This document shows, piece after piece, positions 32,730 through 45,515 of a DNA stretch of 64,000 nt. How positions within the stretch are numbered: position 1 is the stretch's first letter; every line of letters starts with the position of its first letter. Origin of the DNA: Mercurialis annua (Eukaryota; Streptophyta; Magnoliopsida; Malpighiales; Euphorbiaceae). The notes beneath the pieces are model-generated. The model did no database searches and was not told the DNA's origin. It was given only the letters and a program-made list of their open reading frames with translations. Made by a program: the position numbers and the translations under genes. The stretch is taken from the NCBI RefSeq assembly GCF_937616625.2, contig NC_065571.1, positions 17,424,501-17,488,500 of the forward strand, written 5' to 3'.

Positions 32730-32965
32730 CGACGTTAAACTCTCTTCTTACGCTAAACTCGGCGCGACCGCTGTCAGACCTCCGCCAAAATTCTTCTCTG
32801 CCGAACCACTGCTAGACCTCCGCCAAACTTCTTCTCCGCCAGACCGCTGCCGATCTGCTTCTCGTCGGACTGCTGTCAAACTACTTCTCCGTTGATCTGC
32901 TTCTCCGTCCGACCGTTGTCAGACTGCTTCTCCGCCAAACGGCTTCCAAATTGCTTCGTCTCTGT
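32730..32965. repeat. short imperfect tandem repeat (CTTCTCCGCCAGACCGCTG type)
   Basis: A GC-richer block of roughly 30-36 bp imperfect units containing CTTCTCCGCC, GACCGCTG and TCAGACC inside AT-rich DNA. Plus-strand frames at 32701-32895 and 32892-33122 run through it but look like repeat by-products. Confidence 0.6.
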
Positions 32966-33413
32966 TACTTTAAGCATAAGGGGCATAAATGTCCAGTTTC
33001 ATATTAAAATCAGTTTATGGGAGATTTGTGAAAAGAAATTTTTTATTTTGGGAGATTGTTGCACATTAAATTTTCCTGAGGTAAAAACATTAATGAAACC
33101 CTGTTTTGAGTTATTTGTGTAAAAAACCCTTAATAATTTAAATTAATATTTAGACATAGGGGCAAATTTGGACTTTGAAATAAATATTAGGGGCATAAAA
33201 AAGCCTTTGCTTAGGTGTACGAGCCATATCATCCAAGTCATCAGTACACGTAAAAAAGAGATGACGGAAAATTTGTATTATTTAACCCCGCGAAAAATAA
33301 AGATATAAATAGAACAGTTTTGCAACATCTAAGTTTGTATTTAAGCCAAAATCAAATATAGTGGCTAATCTGGACCTTGGGATAAACATTAGGGCATAAA
33401 CAAACTTTTTCCC

Positions 33414-33998
33414 AAATTAAAAAGTGCTCAAGATAACAGATTCTTTATTTTATTAGAATTATAAAATATGTTAAATTTATTCCTGGAATTCTTACTTTTC
33501 AGAGCCACCGTAAGTAAAAAAATAGAACTCCTCTATTACCTTTTCAAATAAATATTTCCATGTTTCATTTTTTGAACGGTCGTAATATCTTTTAGTTAAT
33601 GTTTTTTAATCAAAAACACTCTTGTTTTGAAAATATTTACATAAAGTATTCCGTGTATATATTTTTTCATTTTTTATTTTGAAAATTTGTTTTTTATTCT
33701 AAAAATATATAAAAATATTACGTTTTTACAAATTGCTTTAAAAACAATTTCAAACCGTGTTTTCAAAAATTGTTTAATGCGATTTTGAAACCATTTAAAA
33801 TTATTTGAAAAACACTTTTCTAGAAATAGTTGTAAATTGTGTTTTAAATACCATTTGAAATCCATTTAGCAACTGTTTAAGAAACGGTTTAAAACAGTTT
33901 CAAATTGTGTTTCTTAGAAATCGTTTGAATTTTTTTGACACTGAAAGTGAAAATTGAAACGCGCCGAGATATGACTAAAAAACCTGCAGTTTAGTAGT
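33414..33998. other. AT-rich stretch with short inverted AAACCATTT-type words
   Basis: No gene. Many dispersed copies of AAATTGTTT, AAACCATTT and AAACAATTT between 33720 and 33930 give weak fold-back potential. No clear element boundaries. Confidence 0.4.
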
Positions 33999-34007
33999 TA
34001 AACTTTA

Positions 34008-34839
34008 GGCTTAATTACTTAAAAACACCCCACCTTGTAATTTTTTTTCGTTTATACCCCGACCTACAAAAATTTTCAATTGTACCCTATTTTGGGTTTT
34101 TCGTTTTCATCTCTACCCTGAAGCATTAAATTAGTCTTTTTTCATCCAAAAAAAAAGTTAAAATAGTCCTTCATTTTTAACCTATATTCTAATTAAACAT
34201 AAACGTTTTTATCCTTAAATTATTTAAATTATCAATTGTACCCTTAGTTGGGATAGAGTTGAAAACCGCCGTCCTCCTGGAGGAGCCGCGTGTTCCTCCA
34301 TGGAAGGAGGAACCATGGAGGAACAGTTCCTCCATTTTGGAGCAACGATCTGCTCCTCCATGGATAGAGGAACAATGTTCCTCCTTTCATGGAGGAACAT
34401 GAAGGAGGAGCTGTTGCTCCTCCTTTTCCGGAAGGGGGACGGCGGTTCCGGCGAACTCGGCGGAGGTGTCCAAAAATAAAATAAAATTAATATTTTTGTT
34501 TAAATTTAGTGACGGATCGGAGAAATATGATGGTAGATCAAAAAGTTTTTTTAATGGTTTAATTTTTTAATAAATTTTTAAAAATAATTAATTGTGTGGA
34601 CTTATTTAAACTTTTTAAAGTTGAAGGACTTATTTGTATTTTTCCAAATAAGAAAAAATATGGTAAAATCCTTCTATTTAATTGTTATTAACGTTTTTAT
34701 CCTTAAATTATTTAAATTATTAATTGTACCCTTAGTTGGGGTAGAGTTGAAAACGAAAAACCCAAAATAGGGTACAATTGAAAATTTTCCTACGTCGGGG
34801 TATAAACTAAAAAAATTACAACGTGGGGTGTTTTAGGCC
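34008..34839. mobile_element. non-autonomous MULE-like element (832 bp) with CCATGG palindrome block
   Basis: A perfect 9-bp duplication TAAACTTTA (33999-34007 and 34840-34848) flanks TIRs of about 120 bp. Left reads GGCTTAATTACTTAAAAACACCCC, right (minus strand) GGCCTAAAACACCCC. Both continue through TTTATACCCCGAC and TTTTCAATTGTACCC to TTGGGTTTTTCGTTTTCA. The centre (34265-34460) is a GC-rich array of inverted words such as GTTCCTCCATGG and GGAGGAAC. No coding sequence. Confidence 0.88.
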
Positions 34840-35071
34840 TAAACTTTATAAATATATTTCTTAGATAAAAAAAATGTGGTTGATATAAAAAAAAAAAAAG
34901 TGGATTGGACCTTTGTGTGTTTGCCGGTAGCCACTCAGAGCCTTCGAATATGTAATAAATAATATGTTAGTAAAAGAAAAGGAAGATATGTATTAATTGC
35001 ATGTAGGTTGACGAGTTGCATTACAGGCTTCGATTTTGACCCTATCAAACCATCATTACACTTTGTTTTCA

Positions 35072-35079
35072 TATATAAA
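35072..35079 (+). promoter_or_regulatory. candidate TATA box of the receptor kinase gene
   Basis: TATATAAA lies about 115 bases before the ATG of the receptor kinase, at a plausible distance for a plant promoter with a short 5' leader. This rests on motif and position only. Positions 34849-35190 otherwise show nothing distinctive. Confidence 0.35.
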
Positions 35080-35190
35080 CCAAACCCCAGTTGTCATCTT
35101 CCTTTCTTACTTGTTCCTTAACACTGCTCGTCTCTGCTTCTTAAGACAGAATTTTGTTTTGTTTTTTTGTAAGTGTTGTCTTAAGAAAAC

Positions 35191-38100
35191 ATGGGTTTTG
35201 TTCGAATTGTCTGGATAATTGCTTTTGGGTTTTTATTGCTGGATTGTTTTGTTGTGGAGTTCTGTTGTCAGGCTCAAGTTTCGCCGCCTAAAGTTTTGCC
35301 GCCAGAAGAAGGTATGTCTTCTTCACTGTACAGCAACACAAAATTAGGCCTTTCCATGTAATTGTTTGCTCGTTTTTCTGAAATGTTCAGTTTGCTTTTA
35401 CAAATTTGAGACAAACTTTTGTCAAATTGTTTCCCATCTGAACAGTTTGTTTGGTACGTAGATGATAAATTTTGGCAGTTTATCCAACTTTAGAATACCA
35501 AAATCAACTTTGATTTTCCTGAAAAATTAACCATGTGTGCTTTTGAGTTTTCTTATTCTCAACTTTTAATTAATGTGTGTTTTTTTTAAGAAAATGTGTT
35601 ACTTGACATTGACATTTACTTGATTGCTACAGAGAGATGGAAATAAATATCTGTAATATATTATTATTCTACTTGTTTTTTTTTTAAATAGTTAAACGAA
35701 AAGTAAAAAAGCATCAAGGTTGACTACGTCAATCTTTTGTTTTTTAGGTGCATAATCTTATTATCCATGATCAAAATAATGATTAAATGATTTTCTTTGA
35801 GTTGTACTATTTCTTGTTTATTAATAAGTATGCATGATCATGATTCTATAGTTACGTTTTAATTATTTTATGTGGTAGAGTGAAGAAAAGCTTTTGAATG
35901 CTGCCCTAGAGCAGAAAAAATTCTGAATCATTAAAGAAAGCATATAAATTAATTTCTCATCGATGCTTGAAATCGAGTTTGAAGTAAATAATTTTAGTTT
36001 TCATAGAGTGGGCTATGTACAAGGGTCAAGGGTGTGCTATCGGCTGGTTTGGAATTGACCATAAAACTCGAAAGAACCGATCGCTTTCTTGGACCCCAGA
36101 AAACCGAACTGAAATAAAAGAACAATTTTGCTTCGATTTGGTCGGTAAACGATATATAGGATAATCTAAAAAATATATAGTTTAAACTTTTATGTTAAAT
36201 ATTGCTATGTAGTTTTTGTTTTTTGGGGATAATTACTGTCAACCGGATTTTAGATTAAAATTACTATTTTTTTCCCAAAATTTTAAAAATTTATTGACTC
36301 TTTCATAACTTTTATTGTGTAAGGATTTCAATTATTGTAACCGACAACCAATTTTTGATAGTCATCTGTCTGCTCGAGGCATTTTGATTATTATTGTATT
36401 TATAAAACTAAGTTGCGCCATGTCATGTCCTAATAATTGACATTATCAACAACTTATAAATGTAATTTTATTTTTTTATAGGTAAAAAATACTCCTTTTA
36501 ATTGATTGATAGAAGAAATAATCAGGGTGTCCTTGTCAAATTACCTTTGAGAAAAAAGAAATATTTCATTTAATTTTAAAAAGTTTAAAAATATTATTAT
36601 TTTCCTAAAATAGTAACAATCCAGCCACTTAATTTAATTTGGAAAAGAGCCACTTGTTATTGAATAAGTCTTGGTTGAACAAGAAATATTCGGAGTACGG
36701 AGTAGGTGATGCAAGTTGGGATTACAGGGTGTGAAATAATAGCACTGTGTGCATCATTTATGCCATGGTCAAACTTGGCATATTTGATACTTTTGTCTCT
36801 TCCAAAATTATTTAATTAATTCTATACCAATTCATTAATTTTTCATTATTAAATTTTATAAAATAGATAGGTACATTAAAATATTTCAAAGTAAATTTTG
36901 AGATGGATGAAGTATTAACTTATGCCACCAACCTCTAGGAGAAATGGACACTCAATACATAATTGTTTATGTTGATTTTGATGATGCTTATGATAGAGTT
37001 AATTTGATTAATTTGTACATGTGATCACAGTTCAAATTCTTCAAACGATAACGACCAAAATGAAGAACCAAAACTGGACCATCACTGAAACTTCTTGCAG
37101 CATGCCAGAGTGGAACTGGACAATTTCCTCTCAAATTGAAAGCACTGTTACCTGCGACTGCAATGGCACTGTTTGTCATGTCACTAACATGTATGTCAGT
37201 ATGCCCCTCTTCTTTTTATCTTACGTTATGAGTATTATTAACCTTAAGAAAATGAAATTCTGTTTATGCAGCCTGCTCAAGGGTTTTAACTTAACTGGAA
37301 TAGTCCCTGATGAACTTGCGAATCTTACCCGTCTCGTCGAAATGTAAGACTGCTTAACTACCTTGTATACACTTGAACATTGCTAACATAAACCAATTTG
37401 ATTGTCTCAATTGAACAGTGATTTCTCTCGTAATGTACTTACCGGAACAATCCCGACAAAACTTGCTCAGCTTCCAAATCTTCAAAAACTGTAAGTTCCT
37501 TGTCAGAGTGGCTTAGATTGATTCCCATTCACCTCAACTTCACTGCTTTGTCTTTTTTTAGGTCCTTTCTGGGGAATCGTCTCAATGGTTCAGTTCCTCC
37601 GCAACTCGGCAACATTGCCACACTAGAGCAGTTGTAAGTAATTTAACCAAGTTTTACACTTGACTCATGGCCATGACTTATACTTGGGCTTACGCACCTT
37701 CAACCGCATTTTTTAGGGTCTTGGAAGATAATCTGCTTGGAGGACCGCTCCCGCCAAACCTTGGAAATTTGAGAAGCTTGAAAAGACTGTAATATATCTT
37801 TCCTTAAATATCTTATTCTGAATTAACAATTGCATTTCACTTTGTGCTGCTACTGCTAGTTTCAGTTCTTTTTCTTTGCAAACCGATTGATTTTTGGTTC
37901 GGTTTGAACAGAATGCACACTCCTAGTTGTTATGATTGTCACCATTATTGGTTGCTTGCTCATAAAGCTTAATGTCAATTCATCTTAATTGCTGCAGTCT
38001 TCTTTCTGCGAACAACTTCACAGGAACTATTCCAGATACCTATGGCCATTTAAAGAACTTAACTGACTTGTAAGTAAAAAAATTCCACATTAATTTTTGA

Positions 38101-41100
38101 TATGCTGTGCTATTTTGATCTAAACAAGTGAACTTTAAATACTTCGTGCAGTAGGATAGACGGGAGTGCACTATCAGGGAAAATACCTGAATTTATAGGC
38201 AACTGGACCAACATTACACGATTGTGAGTTTATCTTTAATTCCATTCTTTGGCTTATATTTTCTTGTTGGTGAACATTTATTTCTTCTTCTGCACTTGCA
38301 TAACTGAAGAAAATAAAATTATTGTGCAGGGATTTGCAAGGAACAGCTATGGCAGGTCCTATTCCTGCTTCCATATCCCTACTGACAGAGCTAGAAGAAT
38401 TGTAAGCAAATATTCCTATTATGTTCATGTAAATTTATATGGATGAAAAATTAACTGATTTTTCTAATGTCCATTTTTTTTAGGAGAATATCCGATTTGC
38501 GTGGATCCAGTGCAAGTTTTCCCAATCTTCAGCCTCTGACAAAAATGGAGCGATTGTGAGTTGATATATGACTGCTCATATATGCTGTCTGAATCTTACT
38601 TTTACTCTTTCGGTTTCGTTAATCCTCATGATTGGTTGGACTTTCGTGATATAGGATACTGAGGAATTGCTTAATTACCGGTTCGATCCCTAATTATCTT
38701 GCAGACATGACAGCATTAAAGCAATTGTAAGTTGCTTAACCAGTAGTTTTTAGCTGCATTTTTTTTCTTTTCTCATTTTTCTGTTCCGATAACAAATTAT
38801 CGACCATGTTGGATTACTCGAGATTTTCTGATACGAATAGATTTCCGCTTATCAGTTTCTATATTTTCATTGGTATTTGACGGTATAAATGGTAAAACAA
38901 TTTTGATTAAAATCCACTATTAAGCTACTCATATTAAGTAGTAGCCTACTGTATCAGAAATATATTCTCTTTTTTAATGCTGAAGGGCGTGCACTAGTTC
39001 GGTTTGACTAAAATGTCACAACCGAAATTTTATTTTAAATTTTAGAACTGAACTGAAAAATATTCAACTGGTTCAGTTAAAATGTCGTTTTCGAATCTTA
39101 CTGTTGTTGCTGGTTGATGTCCAATGGTTATTGCCTTGTAATTGTGTCTGAATGTTTATTTATTATTTTTTCTCTGCAGAGACCTTAGCAATAATAGGTT
39201 GACAGGACCAATTCCAGACAGGTTTCAGATATTCGAAGCTATAGATTACCTGTAAGCTGATGAGTAAAACATGTGGGAAGATACAATTTCTCTGATTTTG
39301 TTCTTGTCTTATTATCTCAGTTATCTCAACCTGTGCAGGTTTTTGACTAATAACTCGCTCACTGGAGAAATACCAGGTTGGATATTGAGCAATTCGAGAA
39401 GTAAGAGCTTGTGAGTATTTAATCAGAATCTTGTGTTTTATATAATTTGGCTGCAAAGTTAATCATACTTGAAAAAAACATTACACGTTTCTGCATTTCG
39501 TTGTTGGAGATAGGAGTAGTCTATAGTTAATTCTCATTCAGAGATCTTAGCCTTTTGTTATCGAAATCTTTATTAATACTTAAATGATATACTGTGTTTC
39601 AGCGACGTATCTTATAACAATTTTACCGGAAAAGTTTCGACTAGTTGCCAGGAACGAAAAGTGTAAGCATGATTTTGCTTGTTAGTTAGTAGTTCTCTTG
39701 TTTGTTTCATGTAATTTCTCAACTGAAAGAGTAACTTGCTACAGGAACTTAGTTTCTAGTCAATCCTCTGCCAACACCAATCAGTAAGTTCCCTTTTCAC
39801 TAAAATTTTCTTGAACAAATTACTGCAACCAAACTGATATCGGAATTGAAAAATTACTTACAGCCACAACATTAATCTTGCAGGGTTGATTGGTGCTTCA
39901 GACAGGACCTTACCTGCTCTAGGAAGCCAGAACGTGAGTGTAAACTAAACTAATACTCAGTAGAAATTTAACTTATTTAGATAATAGGACTTGATATATT
40001 TTTATTTAAGTTAAGTAGTGGTCTTGTGCTTTTGAAACTAATTGCAAATAAAATTTAATACTATTATTAGTAGTCATATAAAATATTTAATCACTTAAGT
40101 AATAAATGGCCTCCGGAGAAAAGAAATTTGAATACTGTCAACTAATCAAGAGGGTGTATTATGTTTTGACCGAACCATTAATTACTTGAAGTTGCATTAC
40201 TTGACAATTTCATCAAGGCATTGTAAAATTATTTGCAGACCATTCCTTGTTTATAAACTGCGGAGGACGCGCGAAAACTTTTGAGAATATTGAATATGAA
40301 GACGACTCAACCTTAGGAGGCCCATCAAACTTCTTCTCTGTAGCAGAAAGATGGGCTTATAGCAGTACTGGAGCTTTCATGGGCAAGGATGGTGCAGAAT
40401 TCAATGCAGGAAACAAGTTTAATCTGAGCGTGCCCCATGAAATTTACGAATCTGCTCGACTTGCTCCTCAATCACTCAAGTACTATGCCCTTTGTATGAG
40501 GCAGGGCAGCTATAAAGTGCGGCTTCACTTTGCAGAAATTATGTATTCTGATGATCAGACATTTAGTAGCACCGGGAGACGCATATTTGATGTATCGATT
40601 CAGGTGATCTGAATGCATATTATTTGATTATTTCTTTTAATATCGTTTAACAATAGAGAGGAATTACATTGTACAGAAACGAAAATATAAAATTTGAGAC
40701 TTTCAGAAGCATTTTGAGAAACAGAAACAGAAACGAAATGCTGAAACATAGGGTTCCATAAGTTTCCGTGCAATATAGGAGAGGAACAATGTTATGATAA
40801 TATTCTAATTTGATTTCATTCACATAGGGAAATGTTGTTTTGACCGATTTCAATATCATGGAGAAAGCCGGAGGAGTTGGTAAGAGTTATGTCGCAGAAT
40901 ACGATAACATAACAGTCAGTGGCACCACTCTGGAGATACATTTGTACTGGTTAGGCAAAGGTACTACTGCAATTCCAGATAGAGGTGTCTATGGACCTCT
41001 CATATCAGCCATTACAGTGACACCAAGTAAGTCAACTTCTGTTCTGTCGAATAAATGTCACTATTTTATAAAATTTGTGTCATGTAATTTTATCTTTATG

Positions 41101-43403
41101 CAGACTTTGAAGTTGATACTGGAGGGGGGTTATCGGCTGGAGCTATAGTCGGAATTGTAGCTGCATGCTGCGTAGTTGTATTGTCAATATTGATCGTCCT
41201 CCGATGGAAAGGTTGCTTAGGGGGAAAGGACCTTGAAGATAAAGGTATGATCATTTCTTACCAATTCTGAATAGTCTGGCTACTCTCCACTTTCAGTTTT
41301 TGCATGTTATGGATTCTATAGATATACTTTGCCTGACAAAAGTCTGCTGTTCTTTTAGAACTTCGCGGACTTGATCTGCAAACTGGTTATTTCTCCTTAA
41401 GACAAATTAAACATGCTACCAACAATTTTGATCCAGCAAATAAGATAGGAGAGGGAGGATTTGGGCCGGTGTACAAGGTAACTATGATTTCTTGGTGTTA
41501 AGAGTCCGAATGCTACCAAATTTTTATCTTATTTTTTAAATTTGGTATAAAACGTTAATTTATGTGAAAGTGGAATCAACACTTCAATTTCTATTTCAGA
41601 TATAATATAATCTGATATAGCAATCGGTGGAGGCATATACTTAAAATATGCTGTTGCTATATAACGTGCCACATAGAGGTGACTGATATGGCGACCGATT
41701 TGGTAGTATATTCTAAGAATATGCTTCGTCCAATCGCGGTACCATAGTACCATTTTGATTGGAATTGGATTGCTGGTATCACTCAGATTTTCAATCCAAT
41801 TTACTGCATTTAGTGTCTACTTGTATATCATTTTCTGACAACTACAACATCTAGAGGCAAGCTAAGATTTTTTTTGAAAGACTTCATATAGTGTTCTGAA
41901 CTTTTTGACCTGCTTGATTGAAGGGTTTGCTGTCGGATGGTACAATAATTGCTGTTAAGCAGCTCTCAGCGAAATCAAAACAAGGGAACCGTGAATTTGT
42001 AAATGAAATAGGAATGATATCTGCCTTACAACACCCCAATCTTGTGAAGTTGTATGGATGTTGTATTGAAGGAAACCAACTGCTGTTAATATATGAGTAC
42101 TTGGAAAATAACAGTCTTGCACGCGCACTCTTCGGTAATTGCTTATAACGATCTCTTGCACATCAAATCTGCATAACCAATTTATCGCTGAGCGGACTTT
42201 TTGTTAAGATATCCCACATTGCTTATCAATCAATAAACATTGCTTATCAATCAATAATTCTATTAGTTCCTTTTGAAAACATAGGTCCTGTGGAACAACG
42301 ACTCAATTTGGACTGGTCGACAAGAAAGAAGATACTGCTCGGCATTGCTAAAGGATTAGCATATCTCCATGAGGAGTCGAGGCTGAAAATTGTACACAGA
42401 GACATAAAAGCTACCAATGTGCTTCTTGATAAAGATCTAAATGCTAAGATATCAGACTTTGGTTTAGCCAAGCTTGATGAAGAAGAGAACACGCATATCA
42501 GCACTCGAATTGCTGGAACAATGTGAGTTACCCTGTCATTCTAAATTGGACTATTTCATTTGAGATAAATGATTAAGACCGCTTCTTTAAAATGTGTGCT
42601 AGCTGTATCTGTTCATAAGACTTTAGCTTCTGATTCAGGAAAGAAGTATATGCGATTTTGATTTATTTGATCCTTTTTGTGTGTAGAGGTTATATGGCTC
42701 CGGAATATGCAATGAGGGGTTACTTGACGGATAAAGCGGATGTTTACAGTTTCGGAGTTGTTCTTTTGGAGATTATCAGTGGGAAGAGCAACACTAATTA
42801 CAGACCAAAGGAGGAGTTTGTTTATCTTCTTGATTGGGTAATTTATTCATCTTTATCTTTATTTTTCTTATCCCTCTGCACTCTTTTACCTTATATATTC
42901 TACCTTCACTCTTTACAAACAATAAGTGTTAAATATATCTAAAGCCAAATCTGTTTGTGCTGCATATATAAATGAAGGCCTATGTGCTGCAAGAGCAAGG
43001 AAATCTTTTGGAACTTGTGGATCCAGTTCTTGAATCCAATTTCTCAAAAACAGGAGCAATGAGATTTCTGAATTTGGCTCTTCTCTGCACCAACCCTTCA
43101 CCAACACTAAGGCCATCCATGTCATCTGTTGTGAGTATGATAGATGGAAAAATTCCGGTCCAAGCTCCGATTGTTAAGCGCAATACTGCGGATCAGGACG
43201 CGAGGTTTAAGGCATTCGAAATCCTATCCCATGACAGTCAGAGTAACTACTCCACTTATTCTCAAGATCATCAGGATCAGAAAAGCATATCAATGGATGG
43301 GCCTTGGATTGATTCCTCAGTTTCCCTCCCAAGCAAAGATGTCTCACAAGACCATTCGTCAAGTAGGCTAATAAAAGATCTTTATGATCCTAAGTTGGAG
43401 TAA
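35191..43403 (+). CDS. LRR-malectin receptor-like kinase (LRR-RLK subfamily VIII-2)
   Basis: I read 24 GT..AG exons: 35191-35311, 37031-37190, 37272-37343, 37419-37490, 37562-37633, 37717-37788, 37998-38069, 38152-38223, 38330-38401, 38484-38555, 38655-38726, 39180-39251, 39339-39410, 39603-39662, 39745-39783, 39884-39933, 40239-40603, 40828-41026, 41104-41244, 41359-41477, 41924-42134, 42285-42522, 42687-42837, 42978-43403. Together they give 1023 aa without stop or shift. A signal peptide spans about 1-28. LRRs (about 94-358) are encoded by eleven 72-nt phase-2 exons. The malectin domain begins near 408 ([10 protein letters not shown]). A transmembrane helix lies at about 608-630. The kinase has [23 protein letters not shown] (an RD kinase), SDFGLAK and [11 protein letters not shown]. 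Length, domain order and exon phases match Arabidopsis relatives such as RKF1 and its paralogues. It is a plasma-membrane kinase sensing an unknown ligand, and the only intact host gene in the window. Confidence 0.95.
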
Positions 43404-44341
43404 TCTAAGCACTTCACTTTTATTTTTCATTTCTTAATTCATTGTGAACATGTGTTAATTTTGTGTAAATAACTTTTGTTTTAAGAGTGAGATGAGAAAA
43501 ATTGTAATAATTTTTTCCAATTTGAACTATGAACTTTATGAAATTTTGGGGTCTCCGTTGTAAACTAAATCTGGTCGGGTTTTCGTTCAACTTTTTTCAT
43601 GAAAAATGGATCCAAATTTTTCACTGCTACATAGTATAGGTAATAGGTCCGAAAAGGTATCTAAAAATTCATTTCTTATTGATCTTGCTTTACCAACTGC
43701 CAGTTTTTGGAAAGAATCATACACGGTGTTTCTATGATGCATGAAAATCTTGAGGAAGTTGTGTTCTGCTCGAAAACAATTGATTTTTGTGTCCAAAACT
43801 TGTACGAAATGTTTTGTGGTCGTTTCGATAGTCCCCAGCCGTTCACAACTTAGAATCCATTTTTAGTAAATCGAAAGAGTTGTCTACAAATTATATTTTT
43901 CTTATTTTTGTTGCATTAAATTAATTCTTTATTATAATTATAATTATTTTAAAAATATTAATTTCAAATTTTTAAATATATAGTTATGAAATTTCTAAAT
44001 AATATTTTTAAAATATTATTATGAAATTTGTAGATTGTTTTTTTACTATGAATACAAATTTTAAATAAATTCAAATGATTTATACTAAGTTATAACCGGA
44101 GTAGGAGTCCCCATCCATCATCTCTATCGAGTTTTAATATTATCTAGAAGTATTTCATCAATTTCCAGAAATTAAATTTATTTAATACATGAAAAAATAT
44201 TATAATTTTTTTTAATGTTTATAAATATCTCTATACTTTTAGTATTTTTACATTTTTCCTATGGTTCTGTTATCATTTCGCATTATTCGTTTTCATTATT
44301 TCATATCCATTTTCATGCAATATAGCAGCCGTTGTCATGCC
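43404..44341. other. 3' flank of the receptor kinase gene, AT-rich
   Basis: The first 100-150 bases are probably the 3' untranslated region. The remainder is AT-rich. No other gene is supported, and the minus-strand frame at 43587-43796 has no recognisable features. Confidence 0.45.
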
Positions 44342-45443
44342 CACTGTTTTAAAAACCGGACCGGGCCGGCCGGTTCAACCGGTTCAACCACGAACCGGCA
44401 ACATGTCCGGTCCAATTGGCACTTAAGAACCAAAAATCCGCTTCAACCGCATAGAACCGGACAGAACCGGAAGAACCGGCGAATTAAAGAACCGGAAAAC
44501 CGGCCGGTTCAACTATAGGTGCACATAATATATTACACAAAAAGAATAATGTTTATAATTTTCAATAAAACTCAAAGATTTATTTTAGAAAAATAAAAAT
44601 CCAACTTTAGAAATGGATGAAACTGAGCATCTGCAATGATTCAAACTTTGCTCCTCCTCCACTTTTTTGCTTGAGTCCAAATTATTTCTCATTCAATTCA
44701 ATTTCAACAAAATTCTCAAGAACGTTTTTTTGAAACTATGGGGATGGGCATGCTGATTTTTAATTTAAAGAAGAGATAAAATTAAAATCTATCATTACAA
44801 ATTGAACAAATCTGTTATGAGAGATTCTTAGGTAGACTCAGTCTACCACGTCATTCGTGGACTAGCCTATCACATTATGACACGTCATTAAAATAATGGC
44901 ACTATCGTAATATTGTTTATTATTTATTTACACTTTTGAATAGTAATATTACGATAGTGCCATTATTTTAATGACGTGTTATAATGTGATTGGTTTAGTC
45001 CACGGATGACGTGGTGGACTGAGTCTACCTAAGAATTTCTCATCTGTTATATTACTTGAAATTTAATAGATGAAAAATCAAAAGGTGACAGTCCTCAAAT
45101 TATATAAAGATATAAAATATTACCAATCAAAACAGATATAAGATACTAAAATATAAATCAGCAAGTGAGAGAGATCAATTTAATTGAGATTAATGATGGC
45201 CGGAGATTTGTCCTTTTTAGGGAAAAAAGAATAGAAGCAGCAAAAAGAGAGAGAGAGTATTTAGTGGAGGCCAAGTATTGAAATGAAAAACTGATGCTCT
45301 TATATTGACTTGAAGTGCGGCTGCCATGTTATGCCACTAAACTAGGGTTTCCTTTATAATTATACAACCGGTTCAACCGGCGGTTCAACCGGTTCACCGG
45401 TGACTTTGCCGGTTATGTCATCCGCTCAGTTTTTAAAACACTG
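44342..45443. mobile_element. hAT-like MITE with CCGGTT-rich ends
   Basis: It begins CACTGTTTTAAAAACCGG and ends, on the minus strand, CAGTGTTTTAAAAACTGAG. Both ends then carry repeated CCGGTTCAACCGG and CACGAACCGGCAA-type words. The flanks GTCATGCC and GCATGCC differ by one base, close to the 8-bp duplication of hAT elements. No transposase is present. A second MITE sits inside it. Confidence 0.7.
44819..45041. mobile_element. nested 223-bp MITE with 9-bp duplication
   Basis: A perfect ATCTGTTAT duplication (44810-44818 and 45042-45050) surrounds an almost complete inverted repeat of about 100 bases per arm. The ends are GAGAGATTCTTAGGTAGACT and, inverted, GAGAAATTCTTAGGTAGACT. The 9-bp duplication points to MULE-type mobilisation. 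It inserted into the hAT-like MITE. Confidence 0.9.
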
Positions 45444-45515
45444 GCATGCCTTCCCAAGAATAACACGCACAATAGAATTAACACCCGAGAAAAGAGTAAG
45501 TTGCTAAATTTTAAA

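Larger units (their letters stand above)
28856..33413. mobile_element. 4.6-kb non-autonomous element with long terminal inverted repeats
   Basis: The left end starts GGGAAATAGTTTGTTTATGCC, and the right end on the minus strand starts GGGAAAAAGTTTGTTTATGCC. The similarity runs on for several hundred bases (GATTTGGCTTAAATAC, CACCTAAGCAAA). Inside the left arm a 109-bp segment is duplicated. Flanks are AT-rich (AAAAATAAA and AAATTAAAA), so a target duplication is only suggestive. Open frames inside are short and resemble no family. Long TIRs without transposase suggest a non-autonomous MULE. Confidence 0.7.

Noticed and set aside
35312..39179. Fragments resembling GGTTCGGTTTG-type hAT MITE ends in kinase introns 1, 6 and 11
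   Set aside because: Short phrases only (near 36023, 37890 and 38983), without paired ends or target duplications. Too weak to annotate.
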